Positions 1 to 8,668 of a stretch of DNA of 64,000 nt are shown here, in pieces (position 1 is the first letter of the stretch; every line of letters starts with the position of its first letter). This stretch comes from Betaproteobacteria bacterium UBA2592 (GTDB lineage: Bacteria > Pseudomonadota > Gammaproteobacteria > Burkholderiales > Rhodocyclaceae), in NCBI GenBank assembly GCA_002340095.1, contig DDKS01000065.1, positions 43,723-107,722 on the forward strand, given 5' to 3'. A program made the translations under genes and the position numbers. The notes beneath the pieces are model-generated. The model searched no databases, was not told the DNA's origin, and saw only the letters and a list, made by a program, of their open reading frames with translations.

Positions 1-331
1 TGTTGATGGCCCATTCCTCCCGCAGGGGGCGTTCGAAGCGGGGACCTTCGCCGGCTTCGAAATAGAGGCCCAGGCCCATGGCGTCGGGCACCGTGAGGAT
101 GTCGGAAAACAGGATGGCCGCGTCCAGATCGTAGCGGGCCAGGGGCTGCAGGGTGACTTCGCAGGCCAGGTCCGGGGCCTTGCACAGGGAGAGAAAATCC
201 CCGGCACGCTTGCGGGTCTCGCAGTACTCGGGCAGGTAGCGGCCGGCCTGGCGCATCAACCAGAGCGGGGTGCGGTCGGTGGGTTCCTTGAGCAGGGCCC
301 GGAGGAAATTGTCGTTTTTGGGTCGGGACAC
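1..331 (-). CDS. hemE: Uroporphyrinogen decarboxylase, N-terminal part (cut by window edge)
   Basis: The first 110 codons of HemE, which converts uroporphyrinogen III to coproporphyrinogen III in haem synthesis in the cytosol. The reading frame starts at a GTG (329-331) and gives the family's N-terminus: [12 protein letters not shown], then [15 protein letters not shown], the substrate-pocket segment, then [26 protein letters not shown]. No in-frame ATG precedes the conserved block, so GTG is the likely start. The 3' end lies outside the window. It is on the same strand as, and downstream of, the trk operon; a likely terminator separates them. Haem genes hemCDXY lie 34 kb away in the same window. 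Identification is firm. Confidence 0.93.
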   Translation of the reverse strand, partial: MSRPKNDNFLRALLKEPTDRTPLWLMRQAGRYLPEYCETRKRAGDFLSLCKAPDLACEVTLQPLARYDLDAAILFSDILTVPDAMGLGLYFEAGEGPRFERPLREEWAIN

Positions 332-351
332 GGGGGGCGCTCCGCTAGAAG

Positions 352-374
352 AAAACCCTGATTATCCCTCAGGG
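352..374 (-). terminator. Probable intrinsic terminator after trkH
   Basis: On the minus strand a six-base-pair stem (CCCTGA/TCAGGG) with a seven-base loop is followed by TTTT. It lies between the trkH stop and the hemE start, only about 20 bases before hemE. The stem is short, so it may be leaky or act as an attenuator. Confidence 0.4.
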
Positions 375-408
375 CCGCCGGCAAACGAAGGCCGACGGCA
401 TCTGGATG

Positions 409-1863
409 CTACTTTTTCCAGAATGCCGGTGTCAGCACCACCAGCAGGGTGAAGATTTCCAGGCGACCCAGGAGCATGGCGAAGGAGCAGACCCAGGTCT
501 GGAAATCGGTGAGGCTGGCGTAATTGCCAGCCGGGCCAACACTGCCGAGGCCGGGGCCGGTATTGTTGAGGGAAGCCACGGCGGCGGAAAAGGCGGTGAT
601 GATTTCCAGGCCCGAGAAGCTCAGCACCAGGGTCAGGGTGACCAGGGTGACCATATAGATGAAACCGAAGGCAAGCACCGCGAAAAGCATGTTCTGGTGC
701 ACCGAGTGGCCGCCTAGCTTGACCGGATAGACTGCGCTGGGGTGCATGGCGCGCAGCAGTTCCCGGTAGACCTGCTTGTAAAGCAGCACGGCGCGCATCA
801 TTTTGATGCCACCGCCGGTGGACCCGGAGCAGGAGACGAAGCTGCACAAGAACAACATCCACAACGGAGCGAAAAAGGGCCACAGACTGTAGTCGGTGGT
901 GGCGAAGCCGGCGGTGGTGGCCACCGAAATCACGTTGAAAGCGGCAAAGCGCAGCGCTTCGGTAGTGTTTGGGTAAACCCGGAACTCCCAAAGATAGAAG
1001 GTGATGAGCAGGATGCTCGCCAGCAATACGCCCAGGAACCAGAGGATTTCGGGGTCACGCAGGTAGGTGCGCAAGTCCCGGCCGGTGAGGGCGATGTAGT
1101 GGGTGGCGAAGTTCATGCCGGCCACGAGCATGAAGAAGATGGCAATCCCCTCGATCAGGGGGGAGTTCCAGTAGGCGAAACTGGCGTCGTGGGTGGAGAA
1201 GCCGCCCAGGGCCACGGTGGAAAAGGCATGGCAGACGGCGTCGAACCAACTCATGCCGGCCCAGCGGTAAGCCAGGGCGCAGGCGCTGGTGATGCCGACA
1301 TAAACGAGCCACAGGCCCTTGGCAGTCTGGGCGATGCGGGGGGTGAGCTTGGTGTCCTTCATCGGGCTGGGAATTTCGGCCTTGAACATCTGCCGGCCGC
1401 CGATGCCCAGCATCGGCAGAATGGCCACGGCCAGGACGATCAGGCCCATGCCCCCGAGCCAGATGATCAGGTGGCGCCAGAGGTTGATGGACGGAGGCAG
1501 GTTGTCCAGGCCGGAAAGCACGGTGGCGCCAGTGGCCGTGAGACCCGAGGTGGCCTCGAAGTAAGCCAGCGTGAAGCCGATGTCGAGCTGGACGTAGAGG
1601 GGGATGCTGGCGAACAAGGGCAGTACCGACCATACCAGCACGACGATCAAGAAACCGTCCCGGACCTGGAGTTCGCGTTTGTGCTCGCGGGTGAGGCCCC
1701 AGAGCAACATGCCGCTGCCCAGGGTGAGGAGAAAGGCGAGATCATAGGCTTCTTCCGCTCCATCCCCGATGGCATGGGAATGGACGAGGGGTATGAGCAG
1801 TGCGAAGGAGAAGATGAACAGCACGCCCCCCAGGGCACGGATGACAGGAAAAAAACGCTGCAT
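409..1863 (-). CDS. trkH: Trk potassium uptake system, membrane subunit TrkH
   Basis: Integral inner-membrane, K+-translocating subunit of the Trk system, 484 residues, the usual TrkH length. The hydrophobic profile has about ten membrane segments. Pore-loop signatures are visible: TSGLTATGATV in the first repeat, the SGSTGGGIKMMR block in the third, and NNTGPGLGSVGPAGNY in the fourth. The gene follows trkA with two bases between stop and start, so the two are cotranslated; TrkA is its cytosolic NAD(H)-binding gating ring. It is the last gene of the operon that begins with rsmB and includes ntrYX, an arrangement that places potassium uptake with a nitrogen/redox two-component system. Confidence 0.96.
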   Translation of the reverse strand: MQRFFPVIRALGGVLFIFSFALLIPLVHSHAIGDGAEEAYDLAFLLTLGSGMLLWGLTREHKRELQVRDGFLIVVLVWSVLPLFASIPLYVQLDIGFTLAYFEATSGLTATGATVLSGLDNLPPSINLWRHLIIWLGGMGLIVLAVAILPMLGIGGRQMFKAEIPSPMKDTKLTPRIAQTAKGLWLVYVGITSACALAYRWAGMSWFDAVCHAFSTVALGGFSTHDASFAYWNSPLIEGIAIFFMLVAGMNFATHYIALTGRDLRTYLRDPEILWFLGVLLASILLITFYLWEFRVYPNTTEALRFAAFNVISVATTAGFATTDYSLWPFFAPLWMLFLCSFVSCSGSTGGGIKMMRAVLLYKQVYRELLRAMHPSAVYPVKLGGHSVHQNMLFAVLAFGFIYMVTLVTLTLVLSFSGLEIITAFSAAVASLNNTGPGLGSVGPAGNYASLTDFQTWVCSFAMLLGRLEIFTLLVVLTPAFWKK

Positions 1864-1865
1864 GG

Positions 1866-3299
1866 TCAGAAGAAGTGAAAGCCAACCTGAAATAGCTGTT
1901 CGACCTTGCGCACCAGCTTCTTCTGGATGCAGAACACGATGACGTGGTCGCCGGACTGGATGATCGAGTCTCCGTGCGCGATTTCCACCCGGCCGGAGCG
2001 GCGGTCCACGGTGCCGTCGTCACGCACATGCACCGACTCCACGTGGTCGAAGTCGCGCACCAGGGCGGCGACGGTGACGCCCTTGGGCCAGGGGATGTCG
2101 GCAATGCGCCGGCCCACCACCTTGGAGTTGTTCGTGTCCCCGTGCGCCACCAGTTCGAGGGCCTCTGCCGCGCCGCGGCGCAGGGAATGGACGGCGGCCA
2201 CGTCGCCCCGGCGCACATGGGCGAGCAGGGTGCCGATGGAGACGTGGGCCGGGGAGATGCCGATGTCGATGGGGCCGCCCTGGACCATGTCGGCATAGGC
2301 GCGCCGGTTGATCAGCGCCACCACCCGCTTGCAGCCCATGCGCTTGGCCAGGGATGCCGCCATGATGTTGTCTTCGTCATCGTTGGTGAGCGCGAGAAAC
2401 AGGTCCATCTCGGCGATGTTTTCCTGCTCCAGCAGCTCTTCGTCGGTGGCATCACCGGCCAGTACCAGGGCGTCCTTGAGCTTGCCGGCGATGTAGTCGG
2501 AGCGGACGCGGGCGTGCTCGATGATCTTGACCTCGTAGCGCTCCTCCAGCGTGGCCGCCACCCGGAGGCCGATGTTGCCGCCCCCGGCAATCATGATGCG
2601 CTGCACCGGATTCATCATGCGCCGCAGTTCCCGGAGCACGGGCCGGATATGTTCGGCGGCGGCCAGCACGAACACCTCGTCGCCGGGCTGGATGTGCGTT
2701 TCGCCGGTGGGGATGATGGGCTGGTCGCGCCGGTAGATGGCGGCGATGCGGGCTTCCATGCCCAGGGGCAGGTGCTCCTTCATTTCTTTGATCGGCTTTC
2801 TGACCAGCAGCCCGCCCTCGATGGCGCGCACGGCCACCAGGGACACCCGGCCGCCGGCGAATTCCAGTACCTGCAGGGCCTCGGGAAACTCGATCAGGCG
2901 CACCACGTAGTCGGTGATGATCTGCTCGGGGCAAATGGCGAAATCCACCGCGAAATTGTCCGGGGAAAGCAGCCGTTCGTCCTCGAGGAAGTCCCGGGAG
3001 CGCAGCCGGGCGATGCGGGTGGGCACGTTGAACAGGCTCTGGGCGATCTTGCAGGCCACCAGATTGGTCTGGTCGCTCTGGGTCACGGCGATCACCAGGT
3101 CGGCATCTTCGGCCCCGGCGCTCCGGAGCACCGAAGGATAGGCGGCATTGCCGGTCACGGCGCGCAGGTCGAGCCGATCCTGCAAGGCGGCGAGCCGCTC
3201 GCCGTCGCTGTCGACCATGGTGATGTCGTTTTCTTCCGATACCAGGCTTTCCGCCACGCTGGCGCCTACCTGGCCGGCGCCGAGAATGATGATCTTCAT
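1866..3299 (-). CDS. trkA: Trk potassium uptake system, NAD-binding gating protein TrkA
   Basis: Cytosolic regulatory subunit of the TrkH channel, 477 residues. It has the doubled RCK layout typical of TrkA: an N-terminal Rossmann fold with GAGQVG at residues 7-12, a first RCK-C domain to about 225, a second Rossmann fold with GGGNIG at 239-244, and a second RCK-C domain at the end. The start overlaps the stop of ntrX by four bases (ATGA type), and trkH follows two bases after its stop, so it sits inside a translationally coupled operon. Nothing unusual is seen. Confidence 0.97.
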   Translation of the reverse strand: MKIIILGAGQVGASVAESLVSEENDITMVDSDGERLAALQDRLDLRAVTGNAAYPSVLRSAGAEDADLVIAVTQSDQTNLVACKIAQSLFNVPTRIARLRSRDFLEDERLLSPDNFAVDFAICPEQIITDYVVRLIEFPEALQVLEFAGGRVSLVAVRAIEGGLLVRKPIKEMKEHLPLGMEARIAAIYRRDQPIIPTGETHIQPGDEVFVLAAAEHIRPVLRELRRMMNPVQRIMIAGGGNIGLRVAATLEERYEVKIIEHARVRSDYIAGKLKDALVLAGDATDEELLEQENIAEMDLFLALTNDDEDNIMAASLAKRMGCKRVVALINRRAYADMVQGGPIDIGISPAHVSIGTLLAHVRRGDVAAVHSLRRGAAEALELVAHGDTNNSKVVGRRIADIPWPKGVTVAALVRDFDHVESVHVRDDGTVDRRSGRVEIAHGDSIIQSGDHVIVFCIQKKLVRKVEQLFQVGFHFF

Positions 3300-4573
3300 G
3301 CACCGTTCTCCTCACCGGAGCGGCGACCTGTGGCCACGCCCAGCTGCTTGAGCTTGCGGTACAGATGGGTGCGTTCCAGGCCGGAACGGTCTGCCACCCG
3401 GGTCATGTTGCCGCCCTCCGCCTTGAGCAGATATTCGAAATAATGGCGCTCAAAGGCGTCCCGGGCTTCCCGCAGGGGCTGTTCGAACAGCTCCTGCAGC
3501 CCCTCGGGGGCCATCGGGCCTGCCACCGGGGCCTCCTCGGGCAGCAGGCGCAGAACGTCGGCCTCGCTGATCTCCTCCTCCAGGGCGGTCAGCGCCAGGT
3601 TGCGGATCAGGGCCTGGAGTTCGTTCCATCCGGTCTCCGCAGGCCACTTGCGCACCCGCAGCAGGTTCAGGGCGGCACTGGAGAAATGACGCAGGGGCAC
3701 TTCCTGGCGCTCCACCATCCGGGTCAGGAACAGACCGATCACTTCCGGCAGCTCGTCGGCGTGCTGGTTCAGGTTGGGCAAGGCCAGCCAGACCTCGCCC
3801 AGGCGCGCCAGCAGCTGGGCATCCCAACCCCGGGCGCCGAGGCTGGCCAGGGACTGGGAGGAAGCGGCCACGAGCAGGATGTTGTGCTTGTGTACCCGTT
3901 CCAGGGCGAAGGCCAGGCTCATTTGCTGCAGCTTGCCCAGGGCCGCCAGGTCGCTCACGTAGATCAGGCCGCCGGCGGTTTTCTGCAACAGCTCCTGGGT
4001 CATCGGGGCAGTGGATTCGCACAGGTCCAGCCAGGGGGAATGGGGGCGCTGCAGCGTGCGGGCACAGATTTCGGCGATGGGTCCGCTACCCCCCTTGAGC
4101 AGCAGCACGCTGGTCTTGGCGGCGGCCTGTTCCAGGCGCTTCTTCAGGTCCCGGAACAGGGGAGCGTGCGCCAGGGCTTCCAGGGTGAGCGGCGGGCGCT
4201 GGCCGATGTGGTCGTGCTTGAGGGCCTTCTTGACCGTGGACAATAGCTTCTGCAGGGCGATGGGCTTTTCCAGGAAGTCCACCGCGCCGATGCGGGTGGC
4301 CTCCACGGCCGTGTCGATGGTGCCGTGGCCGGACATCATCACCACCGGCATGGTCAGCAGGCCGGCGGCCGACCATTCCTTGAGCAGGGAAATGCCGTCC
4401 GTGTCGGGCATCCAGATGTCGAGCAACACCAGGTCCGGCGTCCGTTCGCTGCGGATGCGGCGGGCGGCGGCGGCATTCTCGGCCAGGCGTACGTCGTGGC
4501 CCTCGTCGGCCAGGATCTCCGAGAGCAATTCACGGATGCCGATTTCGTCGTCAACGACCAGAATCTCTGCCAT
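3296..4573 (-). CDS. ntrX: NtrX-like response regulator with degenerate AAA+ domain
   Basis: 425 residues. Residues 1-118 are a complete receiver: acidic pair D8/D9, phospho-acceptor D52, S81 and K103. The C-terminal 50 residues are a Fis-type helix-turn-helix ending in LERTHLYRKLKQLG. Between them lies a segment of AAA+ size (about 128-350) that lacks the working motifs: the P-loop position reads LLKGGSGPIAE with no GK[ST], the Walker B position reads GGLIYVSDLAAL, and no GAFTGA loop for contacting sigma-54 is present. By family, NtrX is the partner of NtrY; here it probably binds DNA under phosphorylation but should not drive sigma-54 promoters by ATP hydrolysis. It overlaps ntrY by 23 bases. 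Confidence 0.88.
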   Translation of the reverse strand: MAEILVVDDEIGIRELLSEILADEGHDVRLAENAAAARRIRSERTPDLVLLDIWMPDTDGISLLKEWSAAGLLTMPVVMMSGHGTIDTAVEATRIGAVDFLEKPIALQKLLSTVKKALKHDHIGQRPPLTLEALAHAPLFRDLKKRLEQAAAKTSVLLLKGGSGPIAEICARTLQRPHSPWLDLCESTAPMTQELLQKTAGGLIYVSDLAALGKLQQMSLAFALERVHKHNILLVAASSQSLASLGARGWDAQLLARLGEVWLALPNLNQHADELPEVIGLFLTRMVERQEVPLRHFSSAALNLLRVRKWPAETGWNELQALIRNLALTALEEEISEADVLRLLPEEAPVAGPMAPEGLQELFEQPLREARDAFERHYFEYLLKAEGGNMTRVADRSGLERTHLYRKLKQLGVATGRRSGEENGA

Positions 4574-6713
4574 TTCTTCCTTCCTTGTTGCCTTCCTTCA
4601 CCAGAGGCAGGCGGATGCTGATGCAGGCGCCCCCCTCCGGGCGGTTGCCGATGTCGATGCTGCCCTGGTGCTCGTCTACGATCTTCTTGACGATGGGCAG
4701 GCCCAGCCCCGTGCCCCGGGGCTTGGTGGTGATGTAGGGTTCGAACACCCGTGGCAGGATCTCGGCCGGAAAACCTCTGCCGTTGTCGATGATCTGCAGC
4801 AGGGCCTGGCCGGGCAGGGCTTCGGTGCGGATCGCGAGGCGGGGCCCGGCAATGCCTTCCAGGGCGTCCTGGCCGTTTCTGAGCAGGTTGTGGATGACCT
4901 GACGGATCTGGTTGGCATCTCCCAGGACCGGAGGCAGTTCCGCCGCCAGTTCGGGTGTGACCCGCACCTCGGAATTCTCATAGAGGCCCAGCACCTCGCG
5001 GATCAGGCCGTTCAGATCCAAAGGCGCCAGTTCCGGCGCCGGATGGCGGGAATAATCGCGGAAATCGTCCACCATCCGCTTCATGGCCTGGACCTGGTTG
5101 ATGATGGTCTGGGTGGAGCGCTCCAGCATCTCCGCCTCCTTGCCTGTCAGGTGGTCGGCCAGCTTCATCTGCAGGCGCTCGGCGGAAAGCTGGATGGGGG
5201 TCAGGGGATTCTTGATCTCGTGCGCCAGGCGCCGGGCCACTTCGCCCCAGGCTGCGCTGCGCTGGGCGGCGATGAGCTGGGTCACATCGTCGAACACCAC
5301 CACGTGGCCGCCGCCGCTGGCATCGGGCAGACGGGTGCCGCGCAGCAGCAGCACCTGGACGACGCTGCCCTCCTGCTCCAGTTCCAGCTGGCCCTGCCAC
5401 TCGTCCGGACTGTCCGGGCCGAAGTGCTGGCGGATGAACTGGCCCAGTTCCGGATGGCGGTTCCAGGCCTCGGTGGGCTGGCCCACCAGCTCCGGCAGAC
5501 GCTCGCCGAGGATGGTGATGGCGCCTTCGTTGATGGTACGCAGGGCGAAGTGGCGGTCGAACACCAGCACCCCGGCCGAAAGGTTGGCGAGGATGGATTC
5601 CAGGTAGGCCCGGGCCGATTCCACCTCGCTCCGGTGCCGCTCCGCCTCGCGCCGGGCATCGTCCAGCTGTCGGGTCATCTGGTTGAAGGACTGGGTCAGC
5701 ACCCCCAGTTCGTCACGGCTGTCGATGGCCTGGCGCGGCGAATAGTCGCCCTGGGCCACGGCCTGGGTGCCTTCGGCCAGGATCGACAGGGGCGCCGACA
5801 GGCGGCGGGCCATGAAAAAGGCCAGGGCAAAGGCGGCGAACAGGGCCACCAGCACGGTCAGGGTCAGGGTCAGGGCGTAGATCTGGGTCAGGCCCTGGCG
5901 GGCCAGCTGCAGCTCCTGGTAGTCCCGGTACACCTCCTGGACGGCCTCCGCATTCTCGGCCAGGGCGGCGGGCACGGGCTGCGAGAGTTGCAGCACCCGG
6001 GGCTGTTCGAAGAAGGTGAGGGGGCTGACGGGAACCAGCACCCGCAGGGTCATGGCGTCGCCTTCCCCTTCGATGGCGGTGACGGTGCGGCTGTTGCGGG
6101 CCTGCTTGAGTTCGCTCGGGGACGGCAGGGGCGGCAGCAGACTCGCCAGCTCCGCCTGGGAACTGGTGATGAGCTGGCCGTTGGGGGCGAACAGGGCGGC
6201 CGAGTTCACCCCGGCCTGCTCCCGCAGCCGCGAGAGCAGCAGGCCCTGGGCGTTTTCGGGCCGGTCGGCCAGTTCCGTAGCCATGCTGCGGGCCTTCTGG
6301 GCCAGCTTCCCGAGCAGGGAGTCGAGGGCCGAGCGCCCCAGGCTGAGGCCCGATTCCAGCGCCTTTTCCACCCGCACGTCGAACCAGCTCTCGATGGAGC
6401 GAGTGACGAACTGCACCGAGACCCCATACACCAGGGTGCCGGGGACCACGGCCACCAGGCCGAACATCAGCATCAGCCGCAGCTTGAGGCGGGAGCCGAA
6501 CACCTGGGCCCGGTGCTCGCGCCACAGGGCGTGCACCTGCCAGCCCACCAGACCGAGGAGGACCGCGGCCACCAGGACGTTGAGGCCGAGGATGAGCGGG
6601 TACTGGTTGGCGAAGATGATGGTGTCCGCCGACGTGGAGGCCAGCAGCAGGAACCAGAGGATGGCCCCGAGGGCGGCCCCCAGGGCACCGGCGATGGCCA
6701 GAAGGCGCTTCAT
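4551..6713 (-). CDS. ntrY: NtrY-type membrane sensor histidine kinase
   Basis: 720 residues from the ATG at 6711-6713, chosen because it overlaps the previous gene's stop by four bases and starts right before the first membrane helix. Visible order: three membrane segments near residues 10-27, 40-60 and 78-100, a periplasmic or extracytoplasmic part, a fourth helix near 280-302, HAMP to about 355, PAS about 370-480, a HisKA H-box with H498 in RLAHEIKNPLTP, then HATPase with DNGRGF and GTGLGLPIVKKIV. This is the classic NtrY layout. Its target is the NtrX just downstream. NtrYX systems are linked to nitrogen and redox or respiratory control in proteobacteria; the signal here is unknown. Confidence 0.94.
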   Translation of the reverse strand: MKRLLAIAGALGAALGAILWFLLLASTSADTIIFANQYPLILGLNVLVAAVLLGLVGWQVHALWREHRAQVFGSRLKLRLMLMFGLVAVVPGTLVYGVSVQFVTRSIESWFDVRVEKALESGLSLGRSALDSLLGKLAQKARSMATELADRPENAQGLLLSRLREQAGVNSAALFAPNGQLITSSQAELASLLPPLPSPSELKQARNSRTVTAIEGEGDAMTLRVLVPVSPLTFFEQPRVLQLSQPVPAALAENAEAVQEVYRDYQELQLARQGLTQIYALTLTLTVLVALFAAFALAFFMARRLSAPLSILAEGTQAVAQGDYSPRQAIDSRDELGVLTQSFNQMTRQLDDARREAERHRSEVESARAYLESILANLSAGVLVFDRHFALRTINEGAITILGERLPELVGQPTEAWNRHPELGQFIRQHFGPDSPDEWQGQLELEQEGSVVQVLLLRGTRLPDASGGGHVVVFDDVTQLIAAQRSAAWGEVARRLAHEIKNPLTPIQLSAERLQMKLADHLTGKEAEMLERSTQTIINQVQAMKRMVDDFRDYSRHPAPELAPLDLNGLIREVLGLYENSEVRVTPELAAELPPVLGDANQIRQVIHNLLRNGQDALEGIAGPRLAIRTEALPGQALLQIIDNGRGFPAEILPRVFEPYITTKPRGTGLGLPIVKKIVDEHQGSIDIGNRPEGGACISIRLPLVKEGNKEGRNGRDSGR

Positions 6714-7342
6714 CGGCTTTCCTGGGGGGGAGCTGCCGGGGTGGCCGGCAGCGGCGCGGTTTCGGGTTCGGGGGCGGGCACCACGAATTTCCACTGCTGC
6801 CAGTCCGAGTTCAGGTTCCAGTCCCGGCTGGCCAGGGCGGAGACCTGGAAGGGCTTGGGCAGCTGGGAGATGTCCAGGCGCAGGCGCAGGGCGGCCTGGT
6901 AGCTGTCGCCGGGCTTGAGCGGCCCCTCGATCACCAGCCAGCGGCGCACGCGGGAGAGCATCTGCAGGGCCTCTTCCAGGCTGGCGAAGGACTGGTGCAG
7001 GGTGCCCGTAGACAGGCGGTATTGCCGGGTCAGGGCGTGATAGCTGAGGCGCCAGGTCTGGCTGCGGCTGACGACCTTCTCGTCCACCCAGTACCAGCGG
7101 GGCCGCTCCAGTTCGAAATCCAGGACGAAATAGAGGGTGACTCCCTTGGTCACGGCTTCTTCTAGGCGGGGGTTGAAGTCGATGCGGAAATCGGCGGAAA
7201 GGGTGTAACCCTCCTCGCCGGGCAGCAGCTGGGGATTACGGATGTCGATGCTGCCGGCCCAGGCGGCCGGGCCCAGCAGACACAGGCAGGCAGCCAGCAA
7301 CCAGCCGGCCAGGCGATCAGACCAGTTTTTGCAGGAGCGCAT
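6710..7342 (-). CDS. DUF4390 family exported protein
   Basis: 210 residues from the ATG at 7340-7342. A signal peptide is clear (basic start MRSCKNWSDR, a leucine/alanine core, then AWA before GSIDIRN). The mature part resembles DUF4390 proteins that regularly lie between rsmB and ntrY in betaproteobacteria; the block with WYWVDEK, TWRLSYHALTRQYRLS and LQMLSRVRRW is its recognisable core. No catalytic motif is seen and the function is unknown; the position suggests a periplasmic role tied to NtrY sensing, which is inference. It overlaps rsmB by 26 bases and ntrY by four. The proline-rich tail is probably unstructured. Confidence 0.82.
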   Translation of the reverse strand: MRSCKNWSDRLAGWLLAACLCLLGPAAWAGSIDIRNPQLLPGEEGYTLSADFRIDFNPRLEEAVTKGVTLYFVLDFELERPRWYWVDEKVVSRSQTWRLSYHALTRQYRLSTGTLHQSFASLEEALQMLSRVRRWLVIEGPLKPGDSYQAALRLRLDISQLPKPFQVSALASRDWNLNSDWQQWKFVVPAPEPETAPLPATPAAPPQESR

Positions 7343-8573
7343 AGTAGAAGCCGTCGTGTTCCGGCCCGGGCAGCCACTGTTCCTCGCTGACCAGGCGGGC
7401 ATCCGCAGTGCGGCGCAGGAATTTGGCCACCTGCCCGCCGTTTTCTTCGGGAAATACCGAACAGGTAGCATAAAGCAATTTGCCCCCGGGCTGCAGGGCG
7501 GGCCACAGGCGTTCCAGGATACGCTGCTGGGTGTGGGCGAACCGGAGCACGTCCCGGGGCTGGCGCAGCCACTTGGCATCCGGGTGGCGGCGCACCACGC
7601 CGCTGGCGGAGCAGGGCACGTCGGCGAGGATGGCGTCGAAGGCAGCGGGTTCCCGGCCCCAGGCCCGGGGTGCGCTGGCATCGCCGCAACGCACCCGGGC
7701 CTTGAGGCCGAGGCGCTCCAGGTTGCTTTCGATCTGGCGGCAGCGCGCCGGGTCGATGTCGAGGGCCGTCAGCTCCAGGTCGGCCCGCTCCAGCAGGTGG
7801 GCGGTCTTGCCGCCCGGTGCGGCGCAGGCATCCAGCACCCGGCTGCCCGGAGCCGGGTCGAGCAGTTCGGCGGCGCGCTGGGCGCCCAGGTCCTGTACCG
7901 ACACCCATCCTTCGGCAAAGCCGGGCAACTGGCTCACCGGCACCGGCCGCAGCAGGCGGATGCCGGCCGTGCCGGCGGCCCGGGCGGCCATCCCGCCCGC
8001 TTCGAGCCGGGCCAGATAATCTGCGGGACTCCCCTTGCGGCGGTTGACCCGCAGGCTCATGGGGGGCGCGGCGTTATCGGCAGCAACGATGTCCTGCCAG
8101 TGGCCGGGGTGGTCGGCCTGCAGCTTTGCCAGCCACCAGGCCGGGTGCCAGAGGCGGGCGCTGTCGTCCAGGGCGGCCTGCAGGCTCTCCTGCTGGCGCA
8201 GGTAGTTGCGCAGCACGCCGTTGACCAGACCCTTGTAGCGCCCGCCTGCGAGCTGGCCGGCGGCTTCCACCGCCTGGTTCACCACCGTGTGGGGCGCATC
8301 GGTCCAGGTGGCGAGGCGGTACAGGGCGGCGAGCAGCAGGGCGCGGATCGCCGGGTAAGGGGGATTGCGCAGCAACGGGGCGAGCAGGGCGTCCCCCTCC
8401 CCGTACCGGCGCAGGGTGCCATAGACGATGTCCTGCACCGCCGGCCGCGCCGGGGCGGGCACCTGTTCCAGGGCGCCATCGGCCAGGCTCTGGCCCGCCA
8501 TGACCTGGGCAATGATGGTCGCCCCATGGCAGAGGGCGAAGGCCAGGGAATCCGGAGGCGGGGCAGGGGGCAT
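7317..8573 (-). CDS. rsmB: 16S rRNA (cytosine-967-C5)-methyltransferase RsmB
   Basis: About 418 residues. The N-terminal third is the NusB-like RNA-binding domain (PDSLAFALCHGATIIAQVMAGQSL onward). The C-terminal part is the SAM-dependent RsmB/NOP2 methyltransferase: motif I VLDACAAPGGKTAHLLE, the acidic LTALDIDPAR, and the catalytic cysteine motif DVPCSASGVVRRHPDAKW, with the second cysteine in LLYATCSVFPEEN. The start at 8571-8573 (MPPAP) is preferred because it is closer to the family start; an ATG 14 codons upstream (8615) is possible and neither has a strong ribosome binding site. First gene of the operon running to trkH. Confidence 0.94.
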   Translation of the reverse strand: MPPAPPPDSLAFALCHGATIIAQVMAGQSLADGALEQVPAPARPAVQDIVYGTLRRYGEGDALLAPLLRNPPYPAIRALLLAALYRLATWTDAPHTVVNQAVEAAGQLAGGRYKGLVNGVLRNYLRQQESLQAALDDSARLWHPAWWLAKLQADHPGHWQDIVAADNAAPPMSLRVNRRKGSPADYLARLEAGGMAARAAGTAGIRLLRPVPVSQLPGFAEGWVSVQDLGAQRAAELLDPAPGSRVLDACAAPGGKTAHLLERADLELTALDIDPARCRQIESNLERLGLKARVRCGDASAPRAWGREPAAFDAILADVPCSASGVVRRHPDAKWLRQPRDVLRFAHTQQRILERLWPALQPGGKLLYATCSVFPEENGGQVAKFLRRTADARLVSEEQWLPGPEHDGFYYALLQKLV

Positions 8574-8668
8574 GGACAAGGGGCCAAGGGTCGTGCGGGG
8601 CCGCAAGTCTAGCATGGGCCGGCCAGGGCAATGCCGTGCCGGCGGGGCAAAACGGAGATAATGGCGGC

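Noticed and set aside
4011..6902. A 963-codon open frame opposite ntrY and ntrX
   Set aside because: Antisense to clear genes, rich in Gly/Gln/His from the GC-biased codon shadow, no family features.
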